A stretch of DNA of 64,000 bases from Virgibacillus_R byunsanensis (GCF_042675965.1 NZ_JBHTKJ010000021.1:62001-126000); one strand, 5' to 3'; positions 17,624 through 27,602 are shown, counted from the first letter of the stretch. Translations and numbers: made by a program. The notes: generated from the letters alone by a model not told the origin.

Positions 17624-19468
17624 TTATTTTTTTTCGTCTTCTTGTTTTTCTTTGTCTACTTCTTCATAATCCGCGTCTACTACATCATCGTCGCTTTTTT
17701 CACCTGATTCTTCACCTTGCTGCGCTTCTGCATCTTGTTGCATTTGTTCATAAAGCTTGACAGAGAGCTGTTGAACTTGTTCTTGTAATGCTTCTTTCTT
17801 TTCTTTAATTTGTTCCATATCATCAGCTTCGATAGCATTTTTTAGTTCATCTTTAGCTTCTTCTGCTTTTTGTTTCTCTTCATCAGAAACCTTCTCACCT
17901 AGATCTTTGATTGTTTTATCTGTAGTAAAGATTAGCTGATCAGCCTCATTACGTAGATCTACTTCTTCACGGCGTTTTTTATCTGCCTCTGCATTTTCTT
18001 CTGCTTCATTTACCATTTGTTCCACTTCTTCGTCTGATAAACCAGAAGATGATTTGATCGTAATAGATTGTTCTTTATTTGTACCCATATCTTTTGCACG
18101 AACATTTACAATGCCGTTTGCATCAATATCAAATGATACTTCAATTTGTGGTACCCCTCTTGGTGCTGGTGGGATATCTGTTAATTGAAAACGACCTAAC
18201 GTCTTATTATCTGGTGCCATTTCACGCTCACCTTGAAGTACATGGATATCAACTGCTGTCTGATTATCAGCCGCTGTTGAAAATACTTGTGAGTGACTTG
18301 TTGGGATTGTTGTATTACGTTCAATTAGTTTCGTTGTAACGTTACCCATTGTTTCAATTCCTAATGATAATGGTGTTACATCTAATAATACAACGTCCTT
18401 AACATCACCTTGCAGTACTCCACCTTGAATTGCTGCACCTAAGGCAACAACTTCATCAGGATTAACACCTTTAGATGGATCTTTACCAATTTGACGTTTA
18501 ATTGCTTCTTGAACAGCTGGAATACGCGTTGAACCACCAACTAAAATTACTTTATCTATATCATTTGAAGATAGGTCAGCATCTGACAACGCCTTGCGAG
18601 TAGGAACCATAGTACGCTCTACAAGATCAGAAGACAATTCTTCAAATTTTGCACGAGTTATATTCATTTCAAGATGTAATGGTCCGGCATCACCAGCAGT
18701 AATAAATGGTAATGAGATTTGCGTTTGTGATACTCCAGAAAGATCTTTTTTAGCTTTTTCAGCAGCATCTTTTAATCGTTGAGCAGCCATTTTATCTTTG
18801 GATAAGTCAATTCCATTTTCTTTTTTAAATTCCTTAACCATATGACCAATGATCACTTCATCAAAGTCATCTCCACCAAGACGGTTATCCCCAGAAGTAG
18901 AAACTACTTCAAACGTACCATCACCGATATCTAAAATAGAAACATCAAACGTTCCGCCACCTAGGTCATAAACTAGAATGGTTTGGTCTTGGTCTTCTTT
19001 ATCAATACCATATGCTAGAGCTGCAGCAGTAGGCTCATTAATAATACGTTCTACTTCTAAACCTGCAATTTTACCAGCATCCTTTGTAGCCTGACGCTCA
19101 GCATCATTAAAATATGCAGGTACAGTGATAACTGCTTTTTCTACTTTTTCACCAATATAGTCCTCTGCATATGACTTAATGTGTTGTAAAATAATTGCTG
19201 ATACTTCTTGAGGAGAATAATCTTTATCCTCAATTGTAACTTTATAGTCAGTACCCATATGACGTTTGATTGATTGGATTGTGTTTGGGTTCGTAATTGC
19301 TTGACGTTTTGCTACTTCCCCAACCTGGCGTTCACCATTTTTAAATGCTACCACTGATGGTGTTGTACGATTTCCTTCTGGGTTAGGGATAACAACCGCT
19401 TCCCCACCTTCCATTACTGATACACATGAATTTGTTGTTCCTAAATCAATACCAATTATTTTACTCAT
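17624..19468 (-). CDS. dnaK: Chaperone DnaK (Hsp70)
   Basis: DnaK is the ATP-dependent Hsp70 chaperone. The 614-residue product begins MSKIIGIDLGTTNSCVSVM and has the actin-like ATPase domain with the DLGGGTFDVS and VGGSTRIPAV signatures. A beta-sandwich substrate-binding domain, a helical lid and an acidic, glutamine-rich C-terminal tail follow. The ATG at 19468 has AGGAGG upstream; the six additional in-frame codons before it include that site. It lies 29 nt after grpE in the CIRCE-controlled operon. Confidence 0.98.
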   Translation of the reverse strand: MSKIIGIDLGTTNSCVSVMEGGEAVVIPNPEGNRTTPSVVAFKNGERQVGEVAKRQAITNPNTIQSIKRHMGTDYKVTIEDKDYSPQEVSAIILQHIKSYAEDYIGEKVEKAVITVPAYFNDAERQATKDAGKIAGLEVERIINEPTAAALAYGIDKEDQDQTILVYDLGGGTFDVSILDIGDGTFEVVSTSGDNRLGGDDFDEVIIGHMVKEFKKENGIDLSKDKMAAQRLKDAAEKAKKDLSGVSQTQISLPFITAGDAGPLHLEMNITRAKFEELSSDLVERTMVPTRKALSDADLSSNDIDKVILVGGSTRIPAVQEAIKRQIGKDPSKGVNPDEVVALGAAIQGGVLQGDVKDVVLLDVTPLSLGIETMGNVTTKLIERNTTIPTSHSQVFSTAADNQTAVDIHVLQGEREMAPDNKTLGRFQLTDIPPAPRGVPQIEVSFDIDANGIVNVRAKDMGTNKEQSITIKSSSGLSDEEVEQMVNEAEENAEADKKRREEVDLRNEADQLIFTTDKTIKDLGEKVSDEEKQKAEEAKDELKNAIEADDMEQIKEKKEALQEQVQQLSVKLYEQMQQDAEAQQGEESGEKSDDDVVDADYEEVDKEKQEDEKK

Positions 19469-19497
19469 GTTAATTTCCTCCTTCACTACACTTCCAT

Positions 19498-20076
19498 TTA
19501 TTTATTTACTTTGACCATTGCAGGTCGGATTACACGATCTTTAAGTATATAACCTTTTTGTAGTTCTTCTACGACAACATTTGACTCCATCGCTTCATCT
19601 TCTACTTGCATTACCGCATGGTGAAGATTAGGGTCAAATGGTTTACCAGTTGTTTCTATTTCCTCTACACCTTGTGCTTTTAGAGCATCTTTCAATTGAT
19701 TGTAAACCATTGTTACACCTTCAACAAAACTATCTTGAGCTTCATTGACTTCAGCTTGTAGTGCTCGTTCAAAATTATCTACAGCAGGTAATATTTCGTT
19801 TATAACGTCTTGTGCCTTGTATTTACTTGCTGCTTCTTTTTCCTTTTGGGAACGTTTTTTGAAATTATCAAATTCCGCTTGTACCCGAAGGATTTTTTGG
19901 TACATATCGTCTTTTTCATCTTTTAAACGATCAACCTCAGCATTTAGTGTTTCCCTTATACTTTCATCTGAATCTAAGTGTTGTTCGGTTTGTTCTTCTG
20001 TGTGTGAATCAATAACTTCCACTTCTGGTTCATTGCTGTCATCTTGATGCACAGCTTCCTTATTTTGTTCTTCCAC
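19498..20076 (-). CDS. grpE: Nucleotide exchange factor GrpE
   Basis: GrpE releases ADP from DnaK. The 192-residue product has an acidic, poorly conserved N terminus, a long coiled coil (about 40-110) and the C-terminal beta domain with the GrpE signature near PFDPNLHHAVMQVED. I chose GTG at 20076 because GAGGAGG lies eight bases before it; the GTG at 20085 overlaps that site. It is the second gene of the hrcA operon. Confidence 0.95.
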   Translation of the reverse strand: MEEQNKEAVHQDDSNEPEVEVIDSHTEEQTEQHLDSDESIRETLNAEVDRLKDEKDDMYQKILRVQAEFDNFKKRSQKEKEAASKYKAQDVINEILPAVDNFERALQAEVNEAQDSFVEGVTMVYNQLKDALKAQGVEEIETTGKPFDPNLHHAVMQVEDEAMESNVVVEELQKGYILKDRVIRPAMVKVNK

Positions 20077-20157
20077 GAATGCCACCTCCTCAATAAATCG
20101 CCACGTAAGACTATATCATGAATAATTTATGAAATAAACACAATAGCACACAAAGAA

Positions 20158-20183
20158 TTTGATGGGATTAAGCTCCCATCAAA
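20158..20183 (-). other. Intercistronic hairpin between hrcA and grpE
   Basis: A perfect 10-bp stem TTTGATGGGA/TCCCATCAAA with a 6-nt loop lies 32 nt after hrcA and about 80 nt before grpE. The following Ts are broken, so it is a weak terminator at best. In B. subtilis the operon mRNA is processed between these genes and the grpE-side fragment is more stable. This hairpin could protect such a 5' end; that is inference. Confidence 0.6.
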
Positions 20184-20214
20184 GAGAATTAATCATCTAT
20201 AGGGGCTCTTGCAA

Positions 20215-21246
20215 TTATTCATTGTTTTTATACCACAAATGCAATGCATCTGTCATTTCATTTGAAAGTGCATGTAATAGCGTTATGACTTTCTTATATT
20301 CCATTCTCGTAGGTCCTAATAAAGCAATAGTACCCATTTGTTCCTCACCTAATTGGTAAGATGCCGTGATTAAACTAAAATCTTTAATAGCATCAACCTC
20401 ATTCTCATTACCAATTGTAACCTTAATGCCATCCGTTGTATTCTTTAGCATATTTACAATTTCTTCTTCTTTTTCCATCATAGAATAAAACGAACGTACC
20501 TTTTCAATATCATTAAACTCAGGCTGCATTAGGATATTTGTTTTACCACTAATGTAAAGTTTGACAGGATGTTCATTAAAAAATGCTGCCTTTAAATAAT
20601 CATAAGACTTTTCAAAGTCATGAACATATGTCTTCATCAGTGAAATCACTTCAGAATTCAACTTCTGTGGTAAATGAATGAGTGGTACACCATACAAACG
20701 ATCATTCAGGATGTTTACCATTTTTTCCAGGTCATTTGCCTTAATTTCATTTGGAATAGAAAATGACCGATGTTCCACATGCCCAGTATTTGTAACTAAA
20801 ATCGCAACAGCAGTTTGTGGTGATAACGGAACAATTTGTAACTGCTTTAGCTTTGTTTCAAATACTTCTGGTCCTAAAATGATGGAGGTATAATTGGTTA
20901 AGTCAGAAAGAACTTCCGCTGATTTCTGGACTATATTTTCAAATTCAAAAAAACCATCATTAATCAAGTTCTCCATCACATGTATACCGCTTTGGTTCAT
21001 ACTTGGTGATATTAAATGATCAACATAATATCGATACCCTTTTTCTGAAGGTACCCGACCCGAAGATGAATGTGTTTTTTCCAGAAAGCCCATATCTTCC
21101 AAATCTGCCATCACATTTCTAATTGTGGCTGAACTAAAGGAAATAGTACCTTTTTTTGAAATTGCTCTTGAACCAACTGGCTGTGCTGTTTCAATGAAAT
21201 CATCAATAATGACGTGTAAAATCAATAATTGCCTTTCTGTTAACAT
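20215..21246 (-). CDS. hrcA: Heat-inducible transcription repressor HrcA
   Basis: HrcA represses class I heat-shock genes by binding CIRCE, and it needs GroEL for activity. The 343-residue product starts MLTERQLLILHVIIDDF (winged-helix domain, about 1-70) followed by a GAF-like dimerisation region. The ATG at 21246 follows GAGGTGAT. The CIRCE operator at 21261-21287 in its own leader shows autoregulation. It is the first gene of the operon. Confidence 0.97.
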   Translation of the reverse strand: MLTERQLLILHVIIDDFIETAQPVGSRAISKKGTISFSSATIRNVMADLEDMGFLEKTHSSSGRVPSEKGYRYYVDHLISPSMNQSGIHVMENLINDGFFEFENIVQKSAEVLSDLTNYTSIILGPEVFETKLKQLQIVPLSPQTAVAILVTNTGHVEHRSFSIPNEIKANDLEKMVNILNDRLYGVPLIHLPQKLNSEVISLMKTYVHDFEKSYDYLKAAFFNEHPVKLYISGKTNILMQPEFNDIEKVRSFYSMMEKEEEIVNMLKNTTDGIKVTIGNENEVDAIKDFSLITASYQLGEEQMGTIALLGPTRMEYKKVITLLHALSNEMTDALHLWYKNNE

Positions 21247-21260
21247 GATGATCACCTCTG

Positions 21261-21287
21261 TTAGCACTCTGCATTAACGAGTGCTAA
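21261..21287 (-). promoter_or_regulatory. CIRCE operator (HrcA binding site)
   Basis: The sequence is TTAGCACTC, nine bases, then GAGTGCTAA, which is a perfect match to the CIRCE consensus. It starts a few bases after the predicted transcription start and 14 nt before the hrcA start codon. Bound HrcA would therefore block initiation, and the inverted repeat would also be present in the mRNA leader. Confidence 0.98.
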
Positions 21288-21297
21288 TGCTATTAAT

Positions 21298-21326
21298 AAA
21301 TTATCAAATCCTCATTTTTTTGTCAA
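21298..21326 (-). promoter_or_regulatory. Sigma-A promoter of the hrcA operon
   Basis: The minus strand has TTGACA at 21326-21321 and TAATTT at 21303-21298 with 17 bp between. The -35 overlaps the 3' end of hemW (stop at 21323), and CIRCE begins just downstream. Confidence 0.85.
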
Positions 21327-22480
21327 CGAACATGTTTCAAATCTTGTTCATCTAATAAAAATTGTTCAAACACTTCATTGCCAAACAGTACTCCTTGCTC
21401 TGTTAATCTAATATGATCATGCTTTTCTTCCAACCATCCTTTTCGGACTAGATTAGCAACCGTTTGCTTATACAGATCACCATAAGAAAACCCGAATTTA
21501 TTCCTGAAAGAGGATTTACTGACGCCTTGCATTTTTCGTAACCCTAAAAAGAATTCTTCTTCTATATTTTCTCGTAAATTAATTTCTTCTGTATTTAATA
21601 TTGGCATGCCATTCTCCATAGCTTTTTTAATGTAAGCAGGTAATGGCCGTATATTACCAGTACGTTTACCTGGTAAATAACCGTGAGCACCAGCTCCAAA
21701 TCCATAATAATAATCGTTATTCCAATACGTTAAATTATGTTTGCTTTCAAAACCAGGTTTACTAAAATTACTTATTTCATATTGGTTAACTCCGTTTGAA
21801 TGCATTGTATCTTTTAAAATCGTATACATTTCCACTTCTGTTTCCTGTGGTGGACGATGCAATTTGCCTTTTTTGTGCCGCTGATAAAATACTGTTTTTG
21901 GTTCTATTTGCAATGCATATGTTGAGTAATGAGGTAGATCAAACGTCACTGCTTCTTGCAACGATTTTTCAAACTGCTCTACGGTTTGATTCGGCAATGC
22001 ATAGATCAAATCAATGCTTATGTTCGAAAATCCGTGTTGTGTTAATAAATCGATGGTATCGTATACGTCTTTAACTTTGTGCAGACGACCGATCTCTTCT
22101 AGCATTTGATCGTTGAATACTTGTACACCCAGAGAAATACGATTAACTCCAACGTTTTTTAACAGTTTGATTTTTTCCTGATCAAAATCACCTGGATTAG
22201 CTTCGATAGTGAATTCTTTACAATTTGCAACATCAAATTTTGTATGGATAACCTTCATTAGTGAATATAGCTGTTCGTAAGTTAAAGCGGTAGGAGTTCC
22301 GCCGCCAATAAAAATAGTATCAACTTTAGTTTTTGTTGCTTTCACATTTATATTTATTTCATTCGAAAGTGCTTCAATATATTCTGTCGCCAACTTTTCA
22401 TTGTAAAAAAACTTCGTAAAGTCACAGTAATGACATATTTGCTGACAAAAAGGTATATGAATATAAACTGAGTTTATCAT
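21323..22480 (-). CDS. hemW: Radical-SAM heme chaperone HemW
   Basis: HemW (HemN-like, YqeR) binds heme and delivers it to respiratory enzymes; it is not a true coproporphyrinogen oxidase. The 385-residue product has the radical-SAM cysteines C12, C16 and C19 in HIPFCQQICHYCDF, a GGGTPT motif and the HemN C-terminal domain. The ATG at 22480 follows AGGAGA. The open frame upstream of it lacks family similarity. It follows lepA and ends inside the hrcA promoter. Confidence 0.95.
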   Translation of the reverse strand: MINSVYIHIPFCQQICHYCDFTKFFYNEKLATEYIEALSNEININVKATKTKVDTIFIGGGTPTALTYEQLYSLMKVIHTKFDVANCKEFTIEANPGDFDQEKIKLLKNVGVNRISLGVQVFNDQMLEEIGRLHKVKDVYDTIDLLTQHGFSNISIDLIYALPNQTVEQFEKSLQEAVTFDLPHYSTYALQIEPKTVFYQRHKKGKLHRPPQETEVEMYTILKDTMHSNGVNQYEISNFSKPGFESKHNLTYWNNDYYYGFGAGAHGYLPGKRTGNIRPLPAYIKKAMENGMPILNTEEINLRENIEEEFFLGLRKMQGVSKSSFRNKFGFSYGDLYKQTVANLVRKGWLEEKHDHIRLTEQGVLFGNEVFEQFLLDEQDLKHVR

Positions 22481-22570
22481 CTTGATTTTCTCTCCTGTAT
22501 TAGAAAAGAAAAGGGATAAACTTTTGTCGCACTGTATGCATAAAAGTTTTCCCTCTCCTAACATAAATTA

Positions 22571-24379
22571 TTAATCATCATCCATTTGTAAGACTGCCAT
22601 AAACGCTTCCTGTGGCACTTCAACTGATCCAACCATCTTCATACGTTTTTTTCCTTCTTTTTGCTTCTCTAAGAGTTTACGTTTACGGGATATATCTCCC
22701 CCATAACATTTAGATAAGACATTTTTCCGCATTGCTTTAATGGTAGACCGCGCCACAATCTTGTTTCCTATTGCTGCTTGGACTGGTACTTCAAACTGTT
22801 GTCGTGGAATTAGATTCTTAAGTTTGTCAACAATTTGTTTCCCACGCTCATAAGCAAAATCGCGGTGAACAATAAACGATAATGCATCAATTGTTTCTGC
22901 ATTAAGTAGTATTTCCATTTTCACAAGGTTGGAAGGGTAATAACCAATCAAATCATAATCAAAAGAAGCATATCCTTTTGTTTGGGATTTCAACTGATCA
23001 AAAAAGTCATACACTATTTCAGATAATGGAATATGATAAACAACATTCACTCGGATATCATCCAAGTACTCCATATCCTTAAATTGCCCTCGTTTTTTTT
23101 GTGCGATTTCCATAACAGCCCCAACAAAATCATTAGGAACCATGATGGTTGCTTTTACAAATGGTTCTCTAACTTCCTTGATTATTTGCGGATCCGGCAT
23201 AAAGGATGGGTTATCCACTTCAATTGTTTCATTGTTTGTTTGTTCCACTTCATAAATAACACTTGGTGCTGTAGTAATCAATTCAATATTAAATTCACGT
23301 TCGATTCTTTCTTGAATAATTTCCATGTGTAATAAACCTAGAAAACCACAACGGAAACCGAATCCTAATGCTTGTGAAGTTTCTGCCTCATATTGCAAGG
23401 ATGAATCATTCAGCTCTAAACGCTCTAGTGCTTCTCGTAAATCATTATACTTGTTAGCATCAATAGGAAATAGACCACAAAAGACCATTGGATTCAAACG
23501 TTTATAACCAGGTAATGCAGTTTCAGCCTTATTTTTAGCAAGCGTGATCGTGTCACCAACTTGTGAGTCACCTACATTTTTTATTGATGCAGTTAAAAAC
23601 CCTACATCCCCAACAGATAATTCCTTTTTACTGACTGGTTTTGGTGTAAATACACCCACATCATTCACTTCAAATTCCTTACCTGTTGCCATCATGCTAA
23701 TTTTATCTCCGACTTTCACGGAACCTTCTTTTATACATACGTAGGCAATAACCCCACGATAAGAATCATACAATGAATCAAAGATCAGTGCTTTTAATGG
23801 TTCTTCTGGTTCACCGGATGGTGCTGGTATGTCACTAACTATTCGTTCAAGAATTTCTTCTATACCAATATTATCTTTTGCAGATGCTAAAATAACATCA
23901 TCCTTATCTATGCCAATAACATCTTCTAGTTCTTTTGCTACTCTTTGGGGATCAGCATTTGGTAGGTCTATTTTATTTATTACAGGTATAATTTCAAGAT
24001 CATTATCTAACGCTAAATAAACATTTGCAAGCGTTTGTGCTTCTATTCCTTGTGCAGCATCAACCACTAAAACTGCTCCTTCGCATGCAGCAAGACTTCT
24101 GGATACTTCATATGTAAAGTCGACATGACCAGGTGTGTCGATTAAATGAAATGTATAATCTTCTCCACTTTTACTTTCATAATTCAGTTGAACTGCATTT
24201 AATTTTATCGTAATACCACGTTCACGTTCTAGGTCCATCGCATCCAAAAATTGTTCTTTCATTTCGCGTTTGGTTAACGCTTTTGTATTTTCTAATATTC
24301 GATCAGCCAGCGTCGATTTTCCATGATCAATGTGAGCTATAATCGAAAAGTTTCGTACATTTGACTGTTTTCTCACCAT
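22571..24379 (-). CDS. lepA: Elongation factor 4 (LepA)
   Basis: EF4 is a ribosome-bound GTPase that can back-translocate stalled ribosomes and affects initiation. The 602-residue product has G1 AHIDHGKS at 15-22, DTPGH and NKIDLP motifs, EF-G-like domains and the LepA-specific C-terminal domain (KLLEKQKEGKKRMKMVG). The ATG at 24379 has GGAGTG at rather long spacing; GTG is the next codon and is an alternative. hemW follows in the same direction. Confidence 0.97.
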   Translation of the reverse strand: MVRKQSNVRNFSIIAHIDHGKSTLADRILENTKALTKREMKEQFLDAMDLERERGITIKLNAVQLNYESKSGEDYTFHLIDTPGHVDFTYEVSRSLAACEGAVLVVDAAQGIEAQTLANVYLALDNDLEIIPVINKIDLPNADPQRVAKELEDVIGIDKDDVILASAKDNIGIEEILERIVSDIPAPSGEPEEPLKALIFDSLYDSYRGVIAYVCIKEGSVKVGDKISMMATGKEFEVNDVGVFTPKPVSKKELSVGDVGFLTASIKNVGDSQVGDTITLAKNKAETALPGYKRLNPMVFCGLFPIDANKYNDLREALERLELNDSSLQYEAETSQALGFGFRCGFLGLLHMEIIQERIEREFNIELITTAPSVIYEVEQTNNETIEVDNPSFMPDPQIIKEVREPFVKATIMVPNDFVGAVMEIAQKKRGQFKDMEYLDDIRVNVVYHIPLSEIVYDFFDQLKSQTKGYASFDYDLIGYYPSNLVKMEILLNAETIDALSFIVHRDFAYERGKQIVDKLKNLIPRQQFEVPVQAAIGNKIVARSTIKAMRKNVLSKCYGGDISRKRKLLEKQKEGKKRMKMVGSVEVPQEAFMAVLQMDDD

Positions 24380-24741
24380 TAGTGATGTTCACTCCTACGT
24401 GTCTTTTACCACTCTATAGATAAAAGTGCAAATTTATAAACGTCATTTACTAGGATTGATTATAGCAATAGCTCCTTATACATTCAAGGGCAAAAGATAG
24501 GAAGCAATTGTAAGTTCCAACTTCATGATAGAACTAAAAAGGAAACTTGCCCCTTCCTTATGCTCAGCAAATCGATGTTGACTTATCGTAAGAAGGATCA
24601 GGAAACCCACTACCAGCCGGATGGAACTGGAAGTAGCAGCTTCTGTAGACACATATAGATAACTTTCACTTTCTTTACCTTTAAATTAATAATGGACCCC
24701 TAAATTTAGTTAAAGGCCCATTTACAGATTAATGCTATACA
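24380..24741. repeat. Gene-free gap containing dispersed repeat copy R3
   Basis: No gene is visible in this 362-bp gap between yqxA and lepA. Positions 24567-24612 carry ATCGATGTTGACTTATCG with GTAAGAAGGATCAGGAAACCCACTA, matching the copy at 1-155 almost base for base. An imperfect hairpin at about 24690-24722 (ATGGGCC.../...GGTCCAT on the minus strand) may end the spoIIP-yqxA transcript, but its T-run is weak. The lepA promoter must also lie here; I found no clear consensus. Confidence 0.6.
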
Positions 24742-25065
24742 TTAAAAGAATAACTGTGCAATTTGATATACAATCTCTACGACTATATCATAAAAACCTT
24801 TGACTAAGGTCTCTAAAAAATTGGCCATCTTTTGTGTGAAATGAACCGGCTCTTGAATATTCATAATATTATTGTTGACTTCTGGTTCCAGTACATCTTT
24901 ATTTGTCACCTTCTCAACACTTTCTAAATCCTGATCCTGGATAGTGGTTTTCACTTCATCTTCTACCACGGTACTTGCAGAATTTTGTCCTTTATCTATT
25001 CCTAAAACCATACCCGTTAAGAAAAATACAGCTACCAACAACAATACAATAATAGATCGTACCAT
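24742..25065 (-). CDS. yqxA: YqxA-like membrane-anchored protein
   Basis: This 107-residue protein has one N-terminal transmembrane helix (residues 3-22), an acidic middle section and an amphipathic C-terminal helix. It matches the position and layout of YqxA (DUF3679), the small gene between spoIIP and lepA in Bacillus. Its function is unknown. The ATG at 25065 follows GGGGAGGAG, which is formed by the last codons of spoIIP, so the two genes are translationally coupled. Confidence 0.82.
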   Translation of the reverse strand: MVRSIIVLLLVAVFFLTGMVLGIDKGQNSASTVVEDEVKTTIQDQDLESVEKVTNKDVLEPEVNNNIMNIQEPVHFTQKMANFLETLVKGFYDIVVEIVYQIAQLFF

Positions 25066-25067
25066 AT

Positions 25068-26258
25068 CTACTCCTCCCCAGAATCCGCATTTACTTTCTC
25101 TGCGTCCCAATAAAAGTCACTAAATACTTCTGCAAAAGCATCTGCTGTTCGATATAATTCATCCATATTATTTTCCACTCCACCAAACTCCACTACAACA
25201 GAGTTTTCAGACAGGTCTTGATTAAATACTCCATTAGTAAGTAAGCCTTCTTTTAATTTAACCCCTCTGCTTAGACCAGGATAACTTTCTTCCATTTGTT
25301 CATTAAGTTCTGTTACAAATCGCAAGTTCTTCTCATATGTTGCATACTCACCACCGACAATAAAAAATAATCTAGCATACTTTTCTCCGTTTATTTCTTT
25401 CGTTGTTTTATTTCGAGGTACACTATCACGATGAATATCAAACACATATTGTATAGCGTCATTATTAGAAAAGGCTTCTTGCACTACTTCACGAGATGCA
25501 TCATACGCTTGACCATAACTCAAACCCTTATCACCTAAGTCACCAATGATATCCGTATTATCAACTTGTGAACCTATCCCATAGGTTTCTAATTGTTGAG
25601 AAAGTCGCTTACTAACCATCGTTACATTTACTTCTGGATGTTGTGCTAAATCAGGATCACTTTCATCTGGTAAATGTGGTAAAAATGACTCTCGATTATG
25701 GGTATTATAGATGTATACTACATCTCTATCTCCAGTTGTTGGAGTATCATTAGGTCGGTCATTACTTTCATCTATTTCATCCTCATCGAAATGTTCTTCT
25801 ATTTCGGCTTCACGGTCTTTTAACACTTCATCTATTGGTGGAGACGATTCAATAGAAAAATTTATATAATCTGTCCCTTCACCAGCTACGATAATTCGAT
25901 CAAATGTTGAAAAACCTGGTATTTCCCGTCCTAGCAAACTTCTTGTATCATTTGGTTTCATACTAGTAACCATTTGAAAAAGAGTGCTGGATAGCTTAGG
26001 TAATGTTTTATCTTCTGGATACGCTTGTTGAAACGCCCTGTTTTCCATCCCTAACAGATATAAAAAGGTGGAACTATCAATTTCACTAGTCCAATCTGAT
26101 ATGTTATGTGAAGTAAATCGATATGCAGGTTGTATCGTTGTCAATAAACCAATACCAACAAATAAAACAATTACAGAAACTATATAGATAAAACTTTTTT
26201 TATACAATGGATTTAATGATCGTTTTTTTGTATTGGGAAGTCTATCTTTTAGTTTCAT
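25068..26258 (-). CDS. spoIIP: Stage II sporulation protein P
   Basis: SpoIIP is an amidase and endopeptidase-type peptidoglycan hydrolase of the SpoIID-SpoIIM-SpoIIP engulfment machine in the mother cell. The 396-residue product has a short cytoplasmic N terminus, one TM helix (about 21-42) and an extracytoplasmic catalytic domain. Visible motifs are VYIYNTHNRESF, DIHRDSVPR and VVEFGGVENN, the zinc-binding and catalytic region. GGGTGG precedes the ATG. It follows gpr at about 110 nt, as in B. subtilis. Confidence 0.95.
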   Translation of the reverse strand: MKLKDRLPNTKKRSLNPLYKKSFIYIVSVIVLFVGIGLLTTIQPAYRFTSHNISDWTSEIDSSTFLYLLGMENRAFQQAYPEDKTLPKLSSTLFQMVTSMKPNDTRSLLGREIPGFSTFDRIIVAGEGTDYINFSIESSPPIDEVLKDREAEIEEHFDEDEIDESNDRPNDTPTTGDRDVVYIYNTHNRESFLPHLPDESDPDLAQHPEVNVTMVSKRLSQQLETYGIGSQVDNTDIIGDLGDKGLSYGQAYDASREVVQEAFSNNDAIQYVFDIHRDSVPRNKTTKEINGEKYARLFFIVGGEYATYEKNLRFVTELNEQMEESYPGLSRGVKLKEGLLTNGVFNQDLSENSVVVEFGGVENNMDELYRTADAFAEVFSDFYWDAEKVNADSGEE

Positions 26259-26366
26259 TGTTCCACCCTTTCAGAAGTTATTTCTACGTTAGTAAAATCT
26301 ATGATATAACTTCAGAAAGTAGAACTGATTCTTTCCATATTCATTTTTTGATAGAGATTTGTTAGA

Positions 26367-27467
26367 TTATCTTGTATAAGAAGCTAAATTTTCAACGTTT
26401 ACTGTTTCGTGCAATGCTGCGTTAACGCCTGAAGCAATAACATTTGCCATGTCTATCATAAACCCGTCTACTTCTTTGGGTGTTACCATTAAATTATGAC
26501 CTATTGGGGTTAATACTTCTTTGATCAGTTTTCTTTTCTCATCCTCTGAAAGATTTCCTACAATACCCATAAATGTTTCACGTTTTTCTTCATTAGGTAA
26601 ATCCTCTTCTGTGAATTCCTTACTACCAAACGAAAAACTGGCGGGTGCTAATGCCTTGGATGGTCTATCTTTTTCACTCCACTCTCTACCAAAATGTTTT
26701 AATATAAAATCTATCGTATCACTAGTAATTGTTACAGCATCAACTACTGTTGGTACTCCTATAGCAATAACAGGAATACCCAACGTTTCCTTGCTTAATT
26801 CTTTACGTTTATTACCTACTCCAGACCCAGGATGAATGCCGGAGTCCGATAACTGTATGGTTTCATTTACGCGCTCAATTGACCTGGAAGCAAGTGCATC
26901 AATAGCAATAACAAAGTCAGGATCAAATTTCTCGATGATCCCAAAAATAATATCACTTGTTTCGATCCCCGTTACCCCCATAACTCCGGGTGTAACAGAA
27001 GCAACTGGACGATAACCTTCTGCAACACTTTCATGCTCCATTTGGAATAAATGACTTGTTACGAGAATTTTTTCAGCTGTCATGGGACCTAGCGCATCAG
27101 GTGTTACATTCCAATTACCCAGACCTACTATTAATCCTGTTGCATCATTTGGAATCTTGTTCTTCTTTACTAACTCTTCTAATTCTCGTGCTAATATTTT
27201 AGCGGCATCCTCTTGTCTTTTTGTGTCCTGTCTCTTAACTCCATCTGCGTATATGGTAACGTATGAACCAGGTTTTTTATCTAATAGATCTGCACCTTCA
27301 GATGTAATATCTACATAGGATATTTTTATGTTATTTTCTTCCCGTTCCTTTATAGTTACACCTTTAATTCGATCTTCTTCTCTCTTTTCATCTTTTTCAA
27401 CATACATATCTTTTGCCTCAACAGCTAAATCCGTTCGTACTTGATAATTAAAGTCTTCATTCTTCAT
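26367..27467 (-). CDS. gpr: Germination protease GPR
   Basis: GPR is the aspartic-type protease that degrades small acid-soluble spore proteins at germination. The 366-residue zymogen has the pro-segment processing region VRTDLAVEA near residue 10-18 and the conserved core VGLGNWNVTPDALGP. GIETSDI and HPGSGVGNKRKELS are also present. GGGAG precedes the ATG. In relatives it is made in the forespore under sigma-F and sigma-G; no clear promoter could be assigned in the gap to rpsT. Confidence 0.96.
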   Translation of the reverse strand: MKNEDFNYQVRTDLAVEAKDMYVEKDEKREEDRIKGVTIKEREENNIKISYVDITSEGADLLDKKPGSYVTIYADGVKRQDTKRQEDAAKILARELEELVKKNKIPNDATGLIVGLGNWNVTPDALGPMTAEKILVTSHLFQMEHESVAEGYRPVASVTPGVMGVTGIETSDIIFGIIEKFDPDFVIAIDALASRSIERVNETIQLSDSGIHPGSGVGNKRKELSKETLGIPVIAIGVPTVVDAVTITSDTIDFILKHFGREWSEKDRPSKALAPASFSFGSKEFTEEDLPNEEKRETFMGIVGNLSEDEKRKLIKEVLTPIGHNLMVTPKEVDGFMIDMANVIASGVNAALHETVNVENLASYTR

Positions 27468-27573
27468 TGCACTGAACTCCCTTTCAAAGTATAATTAGTA
27501 AGAAATCTTTACTACTTAGACTTCACTAATGAAGTGAAAATCATACAATATCCAGTACTGTGTAACAAAGCTA

Positions 27574-27602
27574 TTGAAAAGGGCGCATTCCTTTGGTAGA
27601 AT
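27574..27602 (+). promoter_or_regulatory. Sigma-A promoter of rpsT
   Basis: TTGAAA at 27574-27579 and TAGAAT at 27597-27602 are 17 bp apart. The start would fall near 27609, leaving about 40 nt of leader that includes GGAGG before the rpsT ATG. Confidence 0.8.

Noticed and set aside
22481..22564. Longer start for hemW
   Set aside because: The added 28 residues have no HemW similarity, while AGGAGA precedes the ATG at 22480 and the protein then begins with the conserved radical-SAM segment.
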